Shown here piece by piece: positions 8,268 through 18,674 of a stretch of 64,000 nucleotides of DNA. The notes beneath the pieces are model-generated. The model saw only the letters and a list, made by a program, of their open reading frames with translations. It was not told where the DNA came from and made no database searches. The translations under genes and the position numbers were made by a program. Numbering within the stretch: position 1 is the first letter of the stretch; each line of letters starts with the position of its first letter. This DNA is from Prochlorococcus marinus XMU1412 (GTDB taxonomy: Bacteria; Cyanobacteriota; Cyanobacteriia; PCC-6307; Cyanobiaceae), in assembly GCF_017696315.1 (NCBI RefSeq), contig NZ_JAAORJ010000001.1, positions 207,526-271,525 on the forward strand. The letters are read 5' to 3'.

Positions 8268-9350
8268 ATGACAACTATTCAGCAGCAGCGTTCTTCGCTG
8301 TTAAAAGGTTGGCCACAGTTTTGTGAGTGGGTAACATCAACTAACAACAGAATCTATGTTGGTTGGTTCGGCGTCTTAATGATTCCATGCCTACTTACAG
8401 CAGCGGCTTGCTTCATCGTTGCATTCATCGCAGCACCACCAGTAGACATCGACGGAATTAGAGAGCCAGTTGCTGGTTCATTCCTTTATGGAAACAACAT
8501 CATCTCAGGTGCAGTTGTTCCTTCATCTAACGCTATTGGTCTACACTTCTACCCTATTTGGGAAGCAGCTACTGTAGATGAGTGGTTATACAACGGTGGT
8601 CCTTACCAGCTTGTAATTTTCCACTTCCTAATTGGTATCTCAGCATACATGGGAAGACAGTGGGAGCTTTCATACCGTTTAGGTATGCGTCCATGGATCT
8701 GTGTTGCATACTCTGCACCAGTTTCAGCAGCTTTCGCAGTATTCCTTGTATACCCATTCGGTCAAGGTTCATTCTCTGACGGAATGCCTTTAGGTATCTC
8801 TGGAACATTCAACTTCATGTTCGTTTTCCAAGCAGAGCACAACATTCTTATGCACCCATTCCATATGGCTGGTGTTGCTGGTATGTTCGGAGGATCTTTA
8901 TTCTCAGCTATGCACGGTTCACTTGTTACTTCATCTCTAATCAGAGAAACAACTGAGACAGAATCTCAGAACTATGGTTACAAGTTCGGACAAGAAGAAG
9001 AAACATATAACATCGTTGCAGCTCATGGCTACTTCGGTCGTTTGATCTTCCAATATGCAAGTTTCAACAACAGCAGAAGTCTTCACTTCTTCCTAGCTGT
9101 ATTCCCAGTTGTTTGTGTATGGTTAACTTCAATGGGTATCTGCACAATGGCATTCAACCTTAACGGTTTCAACTTCAACCAGTCAGTTGTTGATGCAAAC
9201 GGTAAGATTGTTCCTACATGGGGTGACGTTCTTAACAGAGCAAACCTAGGTATGGAAGTAATGCACGAGCGTAACGCTCACAACTTCCCACTTGATCTAG
9301 CAGCAGCTGAGTCTACAACAGTAGCTCTTTCAGCTCCAGCTATCGGTTAA
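8268..9350 (+). CDS. psbA: Photosystem II reaction-centre protein D1
   Basis: D1 binds the P680 chlorophylls, the pheophytin, plastoquinone QB and the manganese cluster in the thylakoid membrane, and is the protein most rapidly damaged by light. The 360-residue sequence has five membrane spans, and the ending LDLA followed by AAESTT marks the usual CtpA processing site. A glutamine (residue 131 here, equivalent to position 130) in GRQWELSY is the residue of the standard low-light form. Codon use is visibly richer in C-ending codons than the neighbours, as expected for very high expression. It is followed by a strong terminator. Confidence 0.99.
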   Translation: MTTIQQQRSSLLKGWPQFCEWVTSTNNRIYVGWFGVLMIPCLLTAAACFIVAFIAAPPVDIDGIREPVAGSFLYGNNIISGAVVPSSNAIGLHFYPIWEAATVDEWLYNGGPYQLVIFHFLIGISAYMGRQWELSYRLGMRPWICVAYSAPVSAAFAVFLVYPFGQGSFSDGMPLGISGTFNFMFVFQAEHNILMHPFHMAGVAGMFGGSLFSAMHGSLVTSSLIRETTETESQNYGYKFGQEEETYNIVAAHGYFGRLIFQYASFNNSRSLHFFLAVFPVVCVWLTSMGICTMAFNLNGFNFNQSVVDANGKIVPTWGDVLNRANLGMEVMHERNAHNFPLDLAAAESTTVALSAPAIG

Positions 9351-9372
9351 GCTTAAAGTTCTTAAATTTACA

Positions 9373-9398
9373 AGCCCCCTCTTAGGGGGCTTTTTTTT
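9373..9398 (+). terminator. psbA rho-independent terminator
   Basis: AGCCCCC (9373-9379) pairs with GGGGGCT (9385-9391) across a five-base loop and is followed by eight T. It lies 22 bases after the psbA stop. Confidence 0.95.
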
Positions 9399-9456
9399 GT
9401 TTAATTTTCAATTGGTTTCATATAATGTTTATATAGATAAAACATTTGATATTTCT

Positions 9457-10554
9457 ATGAGTAGTAGTTTTGGAAAAATTTTTCGTGTTAGTACTTTTGG
9501 AGAATCACATGGTGGTGCAGTTGGAGTTATCCTTGATGGATGTCCCCCTAAGTTAAAAGTAGATATAAAACTAATACAAAATGAATTAGATAGGCGCAGA
9601 CCTGGCCAAAGTGATATTACAACACCCAGAAATGAAGAAGATAAAATTGAAATATTAAGTGGAATAAAGGAAGGGTTAACACTTGGAACTCCAATAGCGA
9701 TGTTGGTAAGAAACAAGGATCAAAGACCAGGAGATTATGGTAATTTGGAGCAAGTATTTAGACCTTCTCATGCAGATGGTACATATCATTTGAAATATGG
9801 AATTCAGGCAAGTTCTGGTGGTGGAAGAGCCTCTGCAAGAGAAACAATTGGAAGAGTAGCTGCTGGTGCTGTAGCAAAACAATTATTAAAAAACTTCTGT
9901 AACACTGAAATACTATCTTGGGTAAAGCGTATACATGATATTGATTCTGATATAAATAAAGAAAAAATTTCTCTCAACAAAATAGATTCTAATATTGTTA
10001 GATGTCCTGATGAAAAGGTATCAGCAGAAATGATAGAGAGAATTAAGGAATTAAAGCGTCAAGGAGATTCTTGTGGCGGTGTTATTGAATGTCTAGTAAG
10101 AAATGTCCCTTCTGGTCTTGGAATGCCTGTTTTTGATAAATTAGAAGCTGATTTAGCGAAGGCTTTGATGTCTTTGCCTGCCACGAAAGGCTTTGAAATA
10201 GGTTCAGGTTTCTCTGGAACTTATTTAAAAGGAAGCGAACATAATGATGCCTTCATTAAATCTGATGATATAAGGAAGTTAAAAACAATATCCAATAATT
10301 CAGGCGGTATACAGGGAGGTATAAGTAATGGCGAAAATATTGAGATGAAGATAGCTTTTAAACCTACAGCAACTATCGGGAAAGAACAGCAAACAGTAAA
10401 TGCTGAAGGAAAAGAAGTTTTGATGAAAGCAAAAGGGAGACATGATCCATGTGTTTTACCAAGAGCAGTTCCTATGGTTGATGCTATGGTGGCTTTAGTA
10501 CTTGCTGATCATTTACTACTGAATCAAGCTCAATGTGGCTTAATCGAAAGTTAG
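9457..10554 (+). CDS. aroC: Chorismate synthase
   Basis: Last shikimate-pathway enzyme; it uses reduced FMN to convert EPSP to chorismate. The 365-residue protein carries the N-terminal signature FGESHG, the [19 protein letters not shown] segment and the C-terminal [14 protein letters not shown] motif. I chose ATG at 9457 because it yields [20 protein letters not shown], the family N-terminus. The open frame extends 60 bases further upstream to 9397, into the psbA terminator region, which argues against that start. It converges on eda. Confidence 0.97.
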   Translation: MSSSFGKIFRVSTFGESHGGAVGVILDGCPPKLKVDIKLIQNELDRRRPGQSDITTPRNEEDKIEILSGIKEGLTLGTPIAMLVRNKDQRPGDYGNLEQVFRPSHADGTYHLKYGIQASSGGGRASARETIGRVAAGAVAKQLLKNFCNTEILSWVKRIHDIDSDINKEKISLNKIDSNIVRCPDEKVSAEMIERIKELKRQGDSCGGVIECLVRNVPSGLGMPVFDKLEADLAKALMSLPATKGFEIGSGFSGTYLKGSEHNDAFIKSDDIRKLKTISNNSGGIQGGISNGENIEMKIAFKPTATIGKEQQTVNAEGKEVLMKAKGRHDPCVLPRAVPMVDAMVALVLADHLLLNQAQCGLIES

Positions 10555-10588
10555 TAGTTTTGTTAAATAAATTATATTTATCTTTGAT

Positions 10589-11215
10589 TTAATTATTTTT
10601 GAGCCATTCATATATTTTTGGATCAAATTTTTTTTTAATAATACCTTTATCTCCAATCACGATTGCTTTGTATCCTAAAGATTGATAAGTTTTTACATCA
10701 TTGATTGATAGGCCTCCAGCAGCAATGAAATTAATACTTTCAAAGTTGAGTATATCTATGGAACTAGCTTTACTTTTTATTGGATAAATTTTGATAATGT
10801 TGCAATTTAAATTTATCGCTTCCTCGAGATCTTTTAAATTTTTAATTCCGGGTATTAATAAATAATTTTTTGACTTCGAATAATTAAAAAGTTCTTTATC
10901 CCAAAATTTCATCATAGAAAAATTTAATCCAATTTTTAATGAATCTTCTATTGATTGCTTATTAACTATGGAGGCAGAGCCTAAATTAATTTGTGGAAAA
11001 TTGAGTTTGATTTCGGATACAAAATCCAACCACTTTTCGTTGTTTGACCAACTTATTTCAATATTTTTTAATCCTAATTTTACTAAGCTTTCTAATTCTT
11101 CAAAAAATGAATTTCTTATAGAAGTATTTGAGTAAATATTATCTTCCGGTTTTACGAGTAAAAAAAAAGATCCTTTTAGCAGCAAGTCAGAAAAAGAATC
11201 TTCTTTAATATTCAT
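10589..11215 (-). CDS. eda: KDPG/KHG aldolase-like protein
   Basis: Class I aldolase of the Entner-Doudoroff pathway, splitting 2-keto-3-deoxy-6-phosphogluconate to pyruvate and glyceraldehyde-3-phosphate. It is a 208-residue TIM barrel. The expected glutamate is in NIEISW (Glu53), the Schiff-base lysine in IIKIYPIK (Lys142), and the phosphate loops FIAAGGLS and AIVIGDKG near the end. It is quite diverged: the usual VKFFPA is IKIYPI and the first half is poorly conserved. It lies 18 bases downstream of ftsH and is probably co-transcribed. Confidence 0.8.
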   Translation of the reverse strand: MNIKEDSFSDLLLKGSFFLLVKPEDNIYSNTSIRNSFFEELESLVKLGLKNIEISWSNNEKWLDFVSEIKLNFPQINLGSASIVNKQSIEDSLKIGLNFSMMKFWDKELFNYSKSKNYLLIPGIKNLKDLEEAINLNCNIIKIYPIKSKASSIDILNFESINFIAAGGLSINDVKTYQSLGYKAIVIGDKGIIKKKFDPKIYEWLKNN

Positions 11216-11233
11216 TAAATATTTGTTTTTTAA

Positions 11234-13087
11234 TTAGATATAATTCGCTACTTTGACTTCTGATCGGTTTAGCAAGTCTTGGATATCTTCAGTATCTATG
11301 GTTTCTTTTTCAATTAGCATTTGAGCCATCTCGTCAAGAACAGTTCTATTATCTGTTAAAACTTTTGTAGCTCTCTTATAGGCAACATCAACAAGTTCTG
11401 AAACCTCTTCATCAATTGTTGCGGCTGTGTCTTCAGAAAAATCTCTTGTAGAACTCATATCTCTTCCGAGAAACATTCCACCTTGAGATTGACCTAGAGC
11501 GACTGGACCTATTTTGTCACTCATGCCGAATTTAGTAATCATTTGTCTTGCTACATTGGCAACTTGCTGTAAATCATTTGAAGCTCCGGTTGTTACCTCT
11601 TCTTCACCATAGACTATTTCTTCAGCAACTCTTCCACCAAGAGCTACAGCCATTTGATTTTGTAAATAAGAACGAGAGTAAAGGCCAGATTCCATTCTTT
11701 CTTCACTTGGAGTAAAGAAGGTTAGACCTCCAGCTTGACCTCTTGGAATGATAGAAACTTTTGCTACTGGATCATAATCAGGCATTAATGCTCCAACTAG
11801 TGCATGACCAGCTTCGTGATAAGCAACTAATTCTTTTTTCTTATCACTGATGACTCTATCTTTCTTTTCTGGGCCAGCCATTACTCTTTCAATGGCGTCA
11901 CCGACTTCGTCATTACTTACTTTATCTAAATCTTTTCTAGCTGCTAGTATTGCTGCTTCATTTAAAAGATTAGCTAAATCTGCACCAGTAAATCCTGGTG
12001 TTCTTCTGGCAACTTTATCTAAATCAACGTCTTTTGAAAGAGTTTTATCTTTCGCATGGACATTTAATATCTGCAATCTTCCAGCATAATCTGGTCTATC
12101 TACTGTTACCTGTCTATCAAATCTTCCGGGGCGCATTAAAGCTGAATCTAAGACATCAGGTCTGTTGGTGGCAGCAACTATTATTATTCCTGAATTACCT
12201 TCGAAACCATCCATTTCGGTTAGGAGTTGATTTAATGTTTGTTCTCTTTCATCATTTCCTCCGCCCATACCAGCACCTCTTTGTCTTCCAACTGCATCTA
12301 TTTCATCAATAAACACAATACAAGGAGCATTCTTTTTAGCTTGTTCAAAAAGATCTCTAACTCTGCTAGCTCCAACTCCTACAAACATCTCTACAAATTC
12401 TGAACCAGATATTGAGAAAAAAGGTACACCTGCTTCTCCTGCGACTGCTTTTGCTAACAATGTCTTTCCTGTACCAGGAGGGCCAACTAGAAGAACTCCT
12501 TTTGGAATTTTTGCTCCGACCGCAGTAAATCTATCTGGACTCTTAAGAAAATCTACAACTTCTGTAAGTTCTAATTTTGCACCTTCAACACCAGCAACAT
12601 CTGAAAAGGTTACTTGTGTAGATGGTTCCATTTGCAGTCTAGCTTTGCTCTTGCCAAAACTCATGGCAGGGTTACCGCCTCCAGCATTACCACTTTGGGA
12701 TCTTCTGAAAAGAAAAAATAGGCCTCCAATTAAAAGTACTGGGAAAATCAAGCTACTAACAGCCTGTTGCCATGGATTGGCTAATTTTGTAGGAGTTACA
12801 GCTATATCTACATTATTCTCAGTCAGTATTTTTAATAAATCTTTGTCAGGGGCTAAATTGACCTCAGACCTGCTCCCATCATTTTCAACAACCTGAGCTG
12901 TGGCATTATCTGGGGATATTAGGACTCTACTGATTTCTTTATCCTGCACTGCCTCTATAAAATCACTGTATCTTAGAGTCTTTGTAGAATTTTCAGTACT
13001 AGGTTTATCAAAAACTGAAGTACCAATGAAAATTACAGTAATAACAGCTAGGACATAAAGTCCTACGTTTCTCCAACGTTTGTTCAC
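11234..13087 (-). CDS. ftsH: ATP-dependent zinc metalloprotease FtsH
   Basis: Membrane AAA+ protease. In cyanobacteria FtsH hetero-oligomers remove photodamaged D1. The 617 residues comprise a first membrane helix at about 8-25, a lumenal domain and a second helix at about 109-127. Walker A GPPGTGKT is at 202-209, then Walker [17 protein letters not shown] and the SRH region. Zinc-site HEAGH is at 424-428. Placement close to psbA and psbO fits a repair role but does not prove which FtsH paralogue this is. The start is ATG at 13087. Confidence 0.97.
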   Translation of the reverse strand: MNKRWRNVGLYVLAVITVIFIGTSVFDKPSTENSTKTLRYSDFIEAVQDKEISRVLISPDNATAQVVENDGSRSEVNLAPDKDLLKILTENNVDIAVTPTKLANPWQQAVSSLIFPVLLIGGLFFLFRRSQSGNAGGGNPAMSFGKSKARLQMEPSTQVTFSDVAGVEGAKLELTEVVDFLKSPDRFTAVGAKIPKGVLLVGPPGTGKTLLAKAVAGEAGVPFFSISGSEFVEMFVGVGASRVRDLFEQAKKNAPCIVFIDEIDAVGRQRGAGMGGGNDEREQTLNQLLTEMDGFEGNSGIIIVAATNRPDVLDSALMRPGRFDRQVTVDRPDYAGRLQILNVHAKDKTLSKDVDLDKVARRTPGFTGADLANLLNEAAILAARKDLDKVSNDEVGDAIERVMAGPEKKDRVISDKKKELVAYHEAGHALVGALMPDYDPVAKVSIIPRGQAGGLTFFTPSEERMESGLYSRSYLQNQMAVALGGRVAEEIVYGEEEVTTGASNDLQQVANVARQMITKFGMSDKIGPVALGQSQGGMFLGRDMSSTRDFSEDTAATIDEEVSELVDVAYKRATKVLTDNRTVLDEMAQMLIEKETIDTEDIQDLLNRSEVKVANYI

Positions 13088-13133
13088 AATAAAAAAGCTT
13101 TAATAAATCTATAATACTAATAATAAAACAATA

Positions 13134-14309
13134 TTAAGAGCGTCTTAGAACATCAACTACACTTTTGAATGCAAACCATTCAGGAATTGGTTCGCCATTC
13201 CTCAATTTCTTTCTAAATTCAGTACCACTAAGTTTCATGATTTCATAATTAAATTCTTTGGCTTCTTCAGCTGTTATATATCCTTTTTCCTTCGTATAAA
13301 CTAAATTTTTTGAAGGAACAGTTTGCATCATCAATTCATCTGCACACTTATTCGCAAAATTTTGGGCGTCATATGGACCATAAAAATCTTCACCAGTTGA
13401 TGACGACTTACAACCAGCCATATCTCTACCAATAATAAAGTGGGTGCAGCCATAATTTCTTCTGATTATCATATGTTGAAGAGCTTCTCTTGGACCTGCC
13501 ATATGCATTGAATAAGGTAAAAAAGCCCATTTTATTCTTTCATCAGATATTTCCTCTTCTAATTCTTTATAGGTCAAATATCTAACTTTTCCAGGGATAT
13601 CATCTTGTTGAGTTGGCCCACAAGTTGGATGAACTAAGACAACTGAGTTAGAGGAGACATTATCTGAAAGTAAGGCATTAGTAAATAATTCATAATGTGC
13701 TCTATGAATTGGATTTCTGCATTGAAATGCAACTACATCATGATTTGATGGCAGTGTAGATCTAACTTCTTCTGGGGTTTTGCAGGGGAATTCTCTAATT
13801 GGTAGTTCAAAACCATAAACTCTTCCTCCTATATAAAATCTACCTCTCTCGTTAAAAATCATCTTAACAGCAGGATGATCTAAAGAGTTAGTACCATAAC
13901 AAAGTTCAGCTTCTAAGGATTTGTCAGGCTCCCATTTAGAGCTAACTTCTAAAACTGCTATTTTTTGTTTTTTATAAGTAAGCAATATTGTCTCTCCAGC
14001 TTTTACTTTTTCATTATTTGAATCAAATACAATAGGTAAGCCAAAAAGTAACCCGTGTGTATTTCTATTATTTTTAATTACCGAATTGTAGTTATTTTCA
14101 TCCATAAAACCTTCCAATGGAGAAAAAGCTCCAACCATCAAAAGTTCTACATCGCATGCATTTCTCTCGCTACATTCAAACTCATAAGTAGCATTAGAGA
14201 TAAGATCATTTGTAAGTTTTTTATCTTTGATAATTAAATTTTTTAGTTCTCCTCCATAAGGCGGTATTAGTCCATCAGTATCTGTTTTACTTTTTTGTTG
14301 TAATTCCAT
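13134..14309 (-). CDS. sat: Sulfate adenylyltransferase (ATP sulfurylase)
   Basis: Activates sulfate to adenosine-5'-phosphosulfate at the start of assimilation. The 391-residue homo-oligomeric type has QCRNPIHRAH at 196-205 (the QxRNPxHxxH nucleotide motif) and GRDMAG at 294-299, where many relatives have GRDHAG, followed by STGEDFYGPYDAQ. There is no C-terminal APS-kinase domain. It lies between ftsH and psbO on the same strand; a strong terminator separates it from psbO. Confidence 0.96.
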   Translation of the reverse strand: MELQQKSKTDTDGLIPPYGGELKNLIIKDKKLTNDLISNATYEFECSERNACDVELLMVGAFSPLEGFMDENNYNSVIKNNRNTHGLLFGLPIVFDSNNEKVKAGETILLTYKKQKIAVLEVSSKWEPDKSLEAELCYGTNSLDHPAVKMIFNERGRFYIGGRVYGFELPIREFPCKTPEEVRSTLPSNHDVVAFQCRNPIHRAHYELFTNALLSDNVSSNSVVLVHPTCGPTQQDDIPGKVRYLTYKELEEEISDERIKWAFLPYSMHMAGPREALQHMIIRRNYGCTHFIIGRDMAGCKSSSTGEDFYGPYDAQNFANKCADELMMQTVPSKNLVYTKEKGYITAEEAKEFNYEIMKLSGTEFRKKLRNGEPIPEWFAFKSVVDVLRRS

Positions 14310-14336
14310 TTTTAAAATTGATAAAGAAAAATTTTG

Positions 14337-14369
14337 AAAAAAAAAAGAGGGGTTTAACCCCCTTTTTCT
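14337..14369 (-). terminator. psbO rho-independent terminator
   Basis: On the minus strand a GGGGG/CCCCT stem with a TTAAA loop is followed by a run of about nine T. It lies just after the psbO stop codon and before sat. Confidence 0.9.
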
Positions 14370-14381
14370 CTTGAGTAAGAT

Positions 14382-15176
14382 TTATGCCTTTCTTCCGTAA
14401 AGCTCCCCTATTATTTTTACATCAAGTGGATCCTTTGAACCCATATCTGTATCTGAAGGTTGGATAGCTTCAAAAGTACCAGCAAATTCGTCTGTGTCAG
14501 AATCTACATTGTTGATTGAAAGAGTAATAACGCCAGTACCATTTACATCAACTTTAATATTTTCTTTTGCAAGTTCTTCGTCATCTCCTCCTAATGCAAC
14601 TAAACCTTGAGCATATTCAACACCAGTATTTTTAGCTCTTGCTTTAGGATCTAGAAAGTCACCAGTTCTGTAGTTAGGTGTAAATGTTGAACCATTAACC
14701 TCAGTGCCTGGCTCAATAGATGAAGGTAAATCAGCAGTAAGATCTTTTGCTGAGAATGCGAATGGCACCTCTAAACCACCAGGAGTTAAAACAGTTATAA
14801 GTTGAAAATCAATACCACCCTTTTCAGTGAAAGTTCCTGAATCTATATCTCCATAAACTTCTGTGACTGTGGTGTTATTTCTAGGACTTATAATTTTTGT
14901 AGAAACAAATTCTGCAGCTTTTCTTTTTGTCCCTGGCACTTTTACATAAACTTCTGTTGGATGCATACATATTCCTTTAAGGCTATCTCCATTCCCTAGA
15001 GATATTGATCCGACAAGAGATGAGTCTAATGTAGGGCAATCATTAGCTTTTCCTGTGTTAACAACATCTGTGAATTGTGCATTTCCTCTTTCAGAAAAAG
15101 CAAATGTTTTAACAGGTACGAAAGCAAAAGTTATACAAATTGAAATAACAAAAGCTAAGAAAGAACGAATTCTCAT
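14382..15176 (-). CDS. psbO: Photosystem II manganese-stabilising protein PsbO
   Basis: Lumenal extrinsic subunit that stabilises the oxygen-evolving manganese cluster. The 264 residues start with an RIRSFLAF signal sequence ending near KTFAFS. The mature beta-barrel contains DCPTLDSS and GICMHPTEVYVKVPG, whose cysteines form the conserved disulfide, and the ending KIIGELYGRKA. I chose ATG at 15176 because it gives a proper signal peptide; a further 15 upstream codons lack signal character. It has its own terminator. Confidence 0.97.
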   Translation of the reverse strand: MRIRSFLAFVISICITFAFVPVKTFAFSERGNAQFTDVVNTGKANDCPTLDSSLVGSISLGNGDSLKGICMHPTEVYVKVPGTKRKAAEFVSTKIISPRNNTTVTEVYGDIDSGTFTEKGGIDFQLITVLTPGGLEVPFAFSAKDLTADLPSSIEPGTEVNGSTFTPNYRTGDFLDPKARAKNTGVEYAQGLVALGGDDEELAKENIKVDVNGTGVITLSINNVDSDTDEFAGTFEAIQPSDTDMGSKDPLDVKIIGELYGRKA

Positions 15177-15393
15177 AATTAAAGTTGCAGTAAAGTTCTG
15201 TGACGATAGATTAAAGGTCATCTAATAAGTTCAGTACGGATATTACAAGGGAAAGGACCATAAAAGATAGGACTATTAAATCCTCGAAACAACCCGTAGC
15301 TTTTTAGATTTTAAAAAACTGGAATCATTTTAAGCTATCACATTATTTTTAATGATTAAGATTACAAAAAAATACAAATTAAAAAATTTTTTT

Positions 15394-16650
15394 TTATTTT
15401 TTAAATGAAATAATTTGGGTTATTAATTTATTTGCTAAATCAATTTTTGATGTTTTTTTAATGTAGTGTTCCATATTGTTAGTATCGAATAGCCAGCCTT
15501 CATTTTGTGCCAAAAAGCCAAATCCTTGACCTTCAAGATCAATTGGATTTGCGAATAGATAATCACAACCCTTTTGGATAATCTTTTCTTTAATTGTCAT
15601 TCGTGCTTCTTCGATAGATCCTGTAAAAGCACAAAAGCCTACAAAAACTTGGTTATCTTTTTTTGATTTACTAATTGTTTTTAAGATATCTGGGACTAGC
15701 TCAAAGTTTTGATTCAAATGAGCATTAATTTGATTTTTTGGAATTTTGGCTGAAGTATCAGAGGTTATCTTGAAATCAGATACTGCTGCATTCATGAAAA
15801 AATAATCGCAATTTGATATTTCATTATTAAGTTCCCTAATTAAATCAACACTATTTTCAATTTCATATCTTTTTATTCCATCAGTAAGATTCTTGTCGAT
15901 TTTCAGAGGCCCATGAACATATTTTACTTGTGCTCCTCTGAACCTCGCTACTTGAGAAAGAAGTAGGCCCATAGCTCCAGAACTTTTGTTAGTAATGTGT
16001 CTTGCCGCGTCAATTTTCTCTGAGGTACAACCTCCAGTTATTAAAATTTCTTTATTAAGTAAATCTTTGCGATATTCATTTTGTTTGTGTGAAGCTATAA
16101 ATTCAAGAGCTAATTGGATTAGATCATTTGAAGGTATCTTACCGATGCCAATAGCATCACATGCTAAGAGACCTTCACTTGGTTGCAAAGATAAAACATT
16201 TTCGTAATTCTGTAAATTCTCATAATTTTTTTGGACAGCTTTATTAAGCCACATTTTTGTATTCATTGCTGGTGCAACAATAATTGGCTTTATATTTGCT
16301 ATTAAGATGCTTGGAATCAATCCCTCAGCATTTCCAGTTACCCATTTTGCTAATGTTGTCGCTGTTAAAGGGGCGATGATTAAAATATCAGCCCAATTAC
16401 CTAGTTCTATGTGAAGAGGTGTTGATTGACTATCAGACCATTGATCATTTTCTAAAATGCAGGGGTTTCTACTTAAAATAGAAAGAGAAAGCGGCTTTAT
16501 TAATTTTTCTGCATTTTTTGATAAAACGCATCTTATTTCATAATTTTCTTTCGCTAATTGGCTAACTAATAATGGAATTCTTACAGCTGCAATACTCCCA
16601 GTTATTAATAAAAGAACCTTTATTTTGGAGTCCTTAGTTTTAGTTTTCAT
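15394..16650 (-). CDS. coaBC: Bifunctional phosphopantothenoylcysteine decarboxylase/synthetase
   Basis: Carries out two consecutive steps of coenzyme A synthesis. The N-terminal CoaC flavodoxin-like half has GSIAA, the active-site histidine in HIELGNWAD, the PAMNTKMW motif and a lid cysteine in GLLACDAIGIGK. The C-terminal CoaB half begins ILITGGCTSEKIDAARHITN and has FMNAAVSDF and KIPKNQ. The 418-residue length is normal. The start overlaps the end of the upstream small gene by 11 bases, indicating an operon. Confidence 0.95.
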   Translation of the reverse strand: MKTKTKDSKIKVLLLITGSIAAVRIPLLVSQLAKENYEIRCVLSKNAEKLIKPLSLSILSRNPCILENDQWSDSQSTPLHIELGNWADILIIAPLTATTLAKWVTGNAEGLIPSILIANIKPIIVAPAMNTKMWLNKAVQKNYENLQNYENVLSLQPSEGLLACDAIGIGKIPSNDLIQLALEFIASHKQNEYRKDLLNKEILITGGCTSEKIDAARHITNKSSGAMGLLLSQVARFRGAQVKYVHGPLKIDKNLTDGIKRYEIENSVDLIRELNNEISNCDYFFMNAAVSDFKITSDTSAKIPKNQINAHLNQNFELVPDILKTISKSKKDNQVFVGFCAFTGSIEEARMTIKEKIIQKGCDYLFANPIDLEGQGFGFLAQNEGWLFDTNNMEHYIKKTSKIDLANKLITQIISFKK

Positions 16651-16861
16651 CGAAAGGTTCCTGATCGAGGAGATGGGTATAATTAGTTGTTAATTCAGGC
16701 CTATTGATTGCAAGTGCCCTCAGTAAATGCCAGTCCTTTAAACCATCAAATGGACTATTATAATTATCTTCCTCTAGCCTTTTAGCGAGCTCAAGGGTCA
16801 TTTCTTCATCAAAAGAATTTACTAGTTCCTCACTTATTTTATTTTCTGAAATAAATTTCAT
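16640..16861 (-). CDS. Small conserved cyanobacterial protein (probably DUF2555)
   Basis: A 73-residue acidic protein with ELAKRLEEDNY and the conserved-looking block PFDGLKDWHLLRALA. I recall this block from the cyanobacterial DUF2555 family, but the family number is from memory. Start: ATG at 16861; a TTG at 16876 would add five residues. It overlaps the coaBC start by 11 bases, so the two are translated from one message. Function unknown. Confidence 0.72.
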   Translation of the reverse strand: MKFISENKISEELVNSFDEEMTLELAKRLEEDNYNSPFDGLKDWHLLRALAINRPELTTNYTHLLDQEPFDEN

Positions 16862-17080
16862 ATTGAGTAAAGTCAATATACTCTAATAATAATGCTTCAA
16901 GTAATTTTTTAAAATTGATATAAGAATTAAGTATATATTTTCAAGGGTATTATAATTTTTAATTTCTATAATCTTTCCAAATTTTTGTTAGGTCATTTAT
17001 CTTCATTCTCAATCATAAATATGCAAACTCTCCTTTTCAAAAATATTCTTCCTTAAAATATCCGTGTAATTATTTACATC

Positions 17081-17281
17081 ATGTCGCAAACCAAAAGAGA
17101 GCAAGTCATTAGTCACATACGCTATTTAAGGCAAGAGCTCAGAGAAATGCATTTAGGAATAAAAGAAGATAACCTTTTCCCTGAACCAGGCGAATTAAGA
17201 GGATTAATGGCTCAGTTCGAAGCATTACTTGAATTAATAGAAGGAAATACTAAAATTCAATCAAATTCTGAAGCGGCCTAG
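17081..17281 (+). CDS. Small conserved protein of unknown function
   Basis: A 66-residue, largely helical charged protein: MSQTKREQVISHIRYLRQEL, then FPEPGELRGLMAQFEALLEL. ATG start and regular heptad-like leucines suggest a short coiled-coil or adaptor. It lies 11 bases before the DUF565 gene, which makes a two-gene operon likely. Not recognised as a named family. Confidence 0.72.
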   Translation: MSQTKREQVISHIRYLRQELREMHLGIKEDNLFPEPGELRGLMAQFEALLELIEGNTKIQSNSEAA

Positions 17282-17292
17282 TTTAATGAAAA

Positions 17293-17634
17293 ATGGTTGT
17301 TAAACCTCAAAAGACAAAATTTCAGCTAAAAATTGTGGAAAATATTCAGACATTAAGTTTTTGGGCTAACAATCCATGGCGAAGATATTCAATATCATTG
17401 ATTACTCTTTTAATCGGCTACTTTTTTGGAAGTTCTCTTGGTATGGTAAGTGCCGTTGTGGAACTCATGGATCCTGTAGCCGCGTTTTTAGCAGTAGTTT
17501 TTATTGAGTTTTTAATACTTCTAAGAAGAAATTTTAGATTTGAAAGGAAAAAAAAATTTTTAGTACTTTTATTAGATTCTTTAAGATTGGGATTGTTTTA
17601 TGGTTTCTTTACTGAAAGTCTTAAGTTGCTATAA
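17293..17634 (+). CDS. ycf20: Ycf20/DUF565 membrane protein
   Basis: A 113-residue membrane protein with about three hydrophobic segments. The conserved core FFGSSLGMVSAVVELMDPVA is typical of the Ycf20 (DUF565) family found in plastids and cyanobacteria. A plant relative is linked to non-photochemical quenching; the molecular role is unknown. It converges on pyrB, with the stops 3 bases apart. Confidence 0.83.
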   Translation: MVVKPQKTKFQLKIVENIQTLSFWANNPWRRYSISLITLLIGYFFGSSLGMVSAVVELMDPVAAFLAVVFIEFLILLRRNFRFERKKKFLVLLLDSLRLGLFYGFFTESLKLL

Positions 17635-17636
17635 AT

Positions 17637-18653
17637 TTAGTTGTTGTGTTTTTGTAACAGATAAAGCAAAGCCATTCTTATGGGGATACCATTTGCAACT
17701 TGATTATTAATTAAGCAATTAGGATATCGATCTACCACTTTGCTACTGATTTCAATATCTCTATTAATGGGACCAGGATGTAGAATTGGGATCTCTTTAT
17801 TATTTAAGGATAATTTCTCTGGGGTTAAGCCATAATCCAAACTATATGAATCAATGCTACTTAGTAAATTTTCCATCATTCTCTCTTTCTGGAGTCTTAA
17901 AACAATAATCGCATCTGCAATTTTTATTGATTCTTCCAATGATCTAGAAATCTTTATGGAACCTCTTGATTTAACAGGATCTTCTGTTTGATTTGGCGCG
18001 GGGGTTTTTAAAAAATTGATAAATTCATCAGGTATTAATGTCTTAGGACCACATAAGATTATATCGGCGCCGAATGCACTCAAAGCCCAAAGATTTGATC
18101 TAGCAACCCTTGAATGATTAACATCTCCAATAATTAAAATTTTTTTGGAATTTAAAACCTCTGGATTCAGTGTTTTTTTGGAAAAGAATTTTATCAATGT
18201 ATAGATGTCAAGCAATCCTTGGCTTGGGTGACTATGTAATCCATCTCCCGCATTAAGAACCGAAGTCTTGGAATTTATTGCATCAAGTTTTTTTGCGATC
18301 TCAAAGGTAATGTAACTTGATGAATGTCTAATAACTAATGTATCCGCCCCCATAGCAGAATAAGTTATGGCTGTATCAATTATTGTTTCGCCTTTTGTTA
18401 GAGAGCTAGAGGATGGCGCAAACGTTTGGACATCAGCAGAAAGTCTTTTTGCTGCAAGCTCAAAACTATTTTTTGTTCTTGTACTAGCTTCAAAAAATAA
18501 AGAAGTTACCAAAGTCCCTTGTAAGGCCGGTATCTTTTTTGTTCCTGCATTCTTTAGTGCATCAAATCTATTAGCTAATTCAAATACTGACTCATAATCT
18601 TTAATTGAAAAATTAGCTAGTGTGTGGATATGTTTATGAGGCCAAATTTGCAT
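17637..18653 (-). CDS. pyrB: Aspartate carbamoyltransferase catalytic subunit
   Basis: First committed step of pyrimidine synthesis. The 338-residue protein has the carbamoyl-phosphate loop [12 protein letters not shown], the [11 protein letters not shown] segment and [10 protein letters not shown] near the C-terminus. No regulatory PyrI partner is adjacent, as usual in cyanobacteria. It lies 21 bases upstream of the mpg stop region on the same strand orientation order pyrB after mpg. Confidence 0.96.
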   Translation of the reverse strand: MQIWPHKHIHTLANFSIKDYESVFELANRFDALKNAGTKKIPALQGTLVTSLFFEASTRTKNSFELAAKRLSADVQTFAPSSSSLTKGETIIDTAITYSAMGADTLVIRHSSSYITFEIAKKLDAINSKTSVLNAGDGLHSHPSQGLLDIYTLIKFFSKKTLNPEVLNSKKILIIGDVNHSRVARSNLWALSAFGADIILCGPKTLIPDEFINFLKTPAPNQTEDPVKSRGSIKISRSLEESIKIADAIIVLRLQKERMMENLLSSIDSYSLDYGLTPEKLSLNNKEIPILHPGPINRDIEISSKVVDRYPNCLINNQVANGIPIRMALLYLLQKHNN

Positions 18654-18674
18654 TACGCTTAAAAAGATAAATGA

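Noticed and set aside
8569-8808. Antisense frame of 79 codons across psbA
   Set aside because: It lies wholly within the highly conserved D1 gene and its frame is a by-product of psbA codon choice. No ribosome site or conserved product is apparent.
9397-9456. Upstream extension of aroC to 9397
   Set aside because: It would begin inside the psbA terminator T run. The family N-terminus starts at the ATG at 9457.
11998-12312. 104-codon plus-strand frame inside ftsH
   Set aside because: It is the complement of the AAA+ core of FtsH. The composition is Leu/His-rich and unlike a real protein; an antisense shadow.
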